In this document: piece after piece, positions 6,546-8,015 of the stretch
Layout of the letters: each line of letters opens with the position of its first letter
Numbering within the stretch: position 1 is the first letter of the stretch
Source: an uncultured Lachnospiraceae bacterium
GTDB taxonomy: Bacteria; Bacillota; Clostridia; Lachnospirales; Lachnospiraceae
Assembly (NCBI GenBank): GCA_946538445.1
Contig: CAMNGO010000087.1
Span: forward strand, 1 to 8,015
Length of the DNA stretch: 8,015 bases
Direction: 5' to 3'
Position numbers and translations under genes: made by a program
Notes under the pieces: model-generated
What the model was told of the DNA's origin: nothing
What the model saw: the letters and a program-made list of their open reading frames with translations, nothing else
The model's database searches: none

Positions 6546-7004
6546 TTATTTCTGCTGTATGCCTGATTCCAACATCTTCTCCAAAATGTCCGCCGCTTCC
6601 TCCACAAGCCTGAGACATGGTCTGGAAGCATAGAATTCCGGTGTCCGGCCTTCCGGTTCATTTCCGGGCCTGGCATTTGTTCCTTCTAACAGTTCCCGGC
6701 AGATGATGGTTCCGTTTTTCTCCTTAAACCGTGAGGCAAAATCCTGCACCAGATGATAGTGATTTTTCTTGGCTTCCATGTCCCCGGGATCGTCGTAGCC
6801 CCGCAACAGACCAAGCACCATCAAAGCGCCGCTCACGGTGCCACAGACCTCTCTGAGGCGTCCCATGCCCCCACCGAAGGAAGATGCCAGACGGGCTGAT
6901 TCAGACAGATTCAGACCGGTCAGGTCATCGAAGGCACAAAAAACTGCCTGTGAACAATTATAGCCCTCCAGAAACAAGTCCCGGGCTCTTTTTACATGAT
7001 CCAT
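6546..7004 (-). CDS. C_GCAxxG_C_C family putative redox-active protein
   Basis: This small protein of 152 residues has the cysteine pattern that names the C_GCAxxG_C_C family. Cys17 is in EGYNCSQAV. Cys54 is in GGGMGRLREVCGTVSGALMVLG (the GCAxxG-like segment, here CGTVSG). Cys102 is in IICRELLEG, and Cys130 is in the C-terminal RPCLRLVEEAADIL. Cys23 is an extra cysteine. The family is annotated as putatively redox-active from its conserved cysteines; its biochemical role is not established. The 45-65 region is glycine-rich and hydrophobic, but there is no signal peptide and the protein is probably cytoplasmic. The start is supported by AAGAGGA (plus-strand 7012-7018), 7 bases before the ATG. 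Terminators lie on both sides. No convincing promoter fits in the roughly 40 bases before it, so it may rely partly on read-through from the GGGtGRT gene. Confidence 0.88.
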   Translation of the reverse strand: MDHVKRARDLFLEGYNCSQAVFCAFDDLTGLNLSESARLASSFGGGMGRLREVCGTVSGALMVLGLLRGYDDPGDMEAKKNHYHLVQDFASRFKEKNGTIICRELLEGTNARPGNEPEGRTPEFYASRPCLRLVEEAADILEKMLESGIQQK

Positions 7005-7045
7005 TGATTCGTCCTCTTAATTCTTTTATCTGCGAAAGACAAAAG

Positions 7046-7078
7046 AACTCCCGAAGAGCAGGATACACTTCGGGAGTT
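7046..7078 (-). terminator. Intrinsic terminator after the GGGtGRT gene
   Basis: AACTCCCGAAG (7046-7056) pairs perfectly with CTTCGGGAGTT (7068-7078), an 11-bp stem with an 11-base loop, 15 bases after the GGGtGRT stop. In the minus direction the stem runs into a T-rich tail (CTTTTGTCTTT). In the plus direction it is followed by TTT at 7079-7081, but no plus-strand gene precedes it. The interrupted T-tail may allow some read-through to the next gene. Confidence 0.83.
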
Positions 7079-7092
7079 TTTAATCTTATTGA

Positions 7093-8015
7093 TTATTTGG
7101 TTACTGCCTGCTGGATTGCTACTGCAACAGCTACTGTCATACCAACCATCGGGTTATTACCTGCGCCCAGGAAGCCCATCATCTCAACATGAGCCGGAAC
7201 GGAGGAGGAACCTGCGAACTGTGCATCGGAGTGCATACGTCCTAAAGTATCTGTCATACCGTAGGATGCAGGACCTGCTGCCATATTATCGGGATGCAGG
7301 GTACGGCCTGTGCCGCCGCCGGAAGCTACGGAGAAGTATTTCTTTCCTGCTTCGAAGCGCTCTTTCTTGTAAGTTCCTGCTACCGGATGCTGGAAACGGG
7401 TCGGGTTGGTGGAGTTACCGGTGATGGAGACATCTGCTCCCTCATGCCACATGATGGCAACACCTTCACGGACATCGTCAGCACCATAGCAGTTAACCTT
7501 AGCACGATCTCCATCGGAATAAGCAGTTTTGCTTACGATTGTCAGAGCATGATCTTCCTTGACATCTGCGGACAGATAATCATATTTGGTCTGAACATAA
7601 GTGAAACCATTGATACGGCTGATGATCATGGCTGCATCTTTGCCAAGACCGTTCAGGATAACACGCAGAGGTTTCGTACGAACCTTATTGGCATTGAGGG
7701 CGATCTTGATAGCACCCTCTGCAGCTGCGAAGGACTCATGTCCTGCCAGGAATGCGAAACATTCAGTCTCCTCATCCAGGAGCATAGCGCCCAGGTTGCC
7801 ATGTCCGATACCAACCTGACGCTGGTCTGCAACAGATCCCGGAATACAGAAAGCCTGAAGACCTACGCCGATCCATTTCGCTGCTTCTGCTGCAGTCTTA
7901 ACGCCTTCTTTGATGGCGATTGCTGCACCGAGTTCATATGCCCATTTAACATTTTCAAAGCAGATAGGCTGTGTGCTCTCTACGATACTGTAAGCATCTA
8001 CGCCCTTGCTGTTGG
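7093..8015 (-). CDS. GGGtGRT family protein of unknown function (N-terminus outside window)
   Basis: The reading frame stays open to the right-hand edge, so the start is beyond base 8015. The internal Met at 7785 is not the true start, because conserved-looking sequence continues for 76 codons upstream of it (for example QRQVGIGHGNLGAMLLDEE). About 306 residues are visible; the family is about 330 long, so perhaps 25 are missing. The naming motif GGGTGRT is at 7300-7320, followed by LHPDNMAAGPASYGMTDTLG and a Gly/Ala/Met-rich C-terminus (MMGFLGAGNNPMVGMTVAVA). There is no obvious signal peptide in the visible part. The family is conserved in anaerobic bacteria and archaea but uncharacterised. 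From memory, it is often beside a NifU-like Fe-S scaffold gene, which would lie outside this window. A terminator follows the gene. Family assignment is strong; function is unknown. Confidence 0.92.
   Translation of the reverse strand, partial: NSKGVDAYSIVESTQPICFENVKWAYELGAAIAIKEGVKTAAEAAKWIGVGLQAFCIPGSVADQRQVGIGHGNLGAMLLDEETECFAFLAGHESFAAAEGAIKIALNANKVRTKPLRVILNGLGKDAAMIISRINGFTYVQTKYDYLSADVKEDHALTIVSKTAYSDGDRAKVNCYGADDVREGVAIMWHEGADVSITGNSTNPTRFQHPVAGTYKKERFEAGKKYFSVASGGGTGRTLHPDNMAAGPASYGMTDTLGRMHSDAQFAGSSSVPAHVEMMGFLGAGNNPMVGMTVAVAVAIQQAVTK

Noticed and set aside
7783..7785. ATG as start of the GGGtGRT gene
   Set aside because: The frame continues open to the window edge with family-like sequence, so this Met is internal.
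1..8015. CRISPR arrays, tRNA/rRNA genes, insertion sequences, phage or defence genes
   Set aside because: No regularly spaced direct repeats, tRNA-like cloverleaf, transposase motif or defence domain was recognised. All coding space is explained by housekeeping or known families.

Overview
The window looks like a stretch of chromosome from an anaerobic Firmicute, most likely class Clostridia and plausibly Lachnospiraceae. The support is an oxygen-sensitive class III ribonucleotide reductase, strong AAGGAGG-type ribosome binding sites, moderate GC content, and protein families common in gut clostridia (C_GCAxxG_C_C and GGGtGRT). The species cannot be named from this sequence.

Layout. (1) Positions 1-2951, plus strand: the downstream part of a branched-chain amino acid (Liv/HAAT-type) ABC importer operon. 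It holds livM (5' end outside the window), livG and livF, packed with 0-base and 1-base junctions. LivG carries unusual charged extensions at both ends. (2) Positions 2965-3048: a very long, nearly continuous hairpin with a T-run. It ends the liv operon and, from the other side, probably the convergent nrd operon. (3) Positions 3077-6286, minus strand: nrdD then nrdG, the anaerobic ribonucleoside-triphosphate reductase and its radical-SAM activase. NrdD ends in a fused thioredoxin/glutaredoxin-like domain with a CPMC active site. (4) Positions 6287-6545: intergenic. It holds a well-formed sigma-A-type promoter for nrdDG, two 16-bp NrdR-like boxes exactly 32 bp apart (one covering the -10), and the terminator of the next gene upstream. 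(5) Positions 6546-7004, minus: a small C_GCAxxG_C_C-family putative redox protein. (6) Positions 7046-7078: an intrinsic terminator. (7) Positions 7093-8015, minus: a GGGtGRT-family protein of unknown function, whose N-terminus is beyond the window edge.

How the genes work together. LivG and LivF would be the cytoplasmic ATPases driving a LivH/LivM permease, with LivH and the binding protein presumably upstream of position 1. NrdG would install the glycyl radical on NrdD, which supplies dNTPs without oxygen. The fused thioredoxin-like domain suggests that this NrdD uses a dithiol reductant rather than formate, and the NrdR boxes suggest control by the dNTP/ATP-sensing repressor NrdR. The two remaining minus-strand genes belong to poorly characterised families and show no direct functional link to nrdDG beyond lying next to them.

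I do not see a wholly new multi-gene system. The points most worth a second look are the NrdD-thioredoxin fusion with its NrdR-controlled promoter, the two-ended LivG extension, the long convergent hairpin, and the two uncharacterised families at the right edge.
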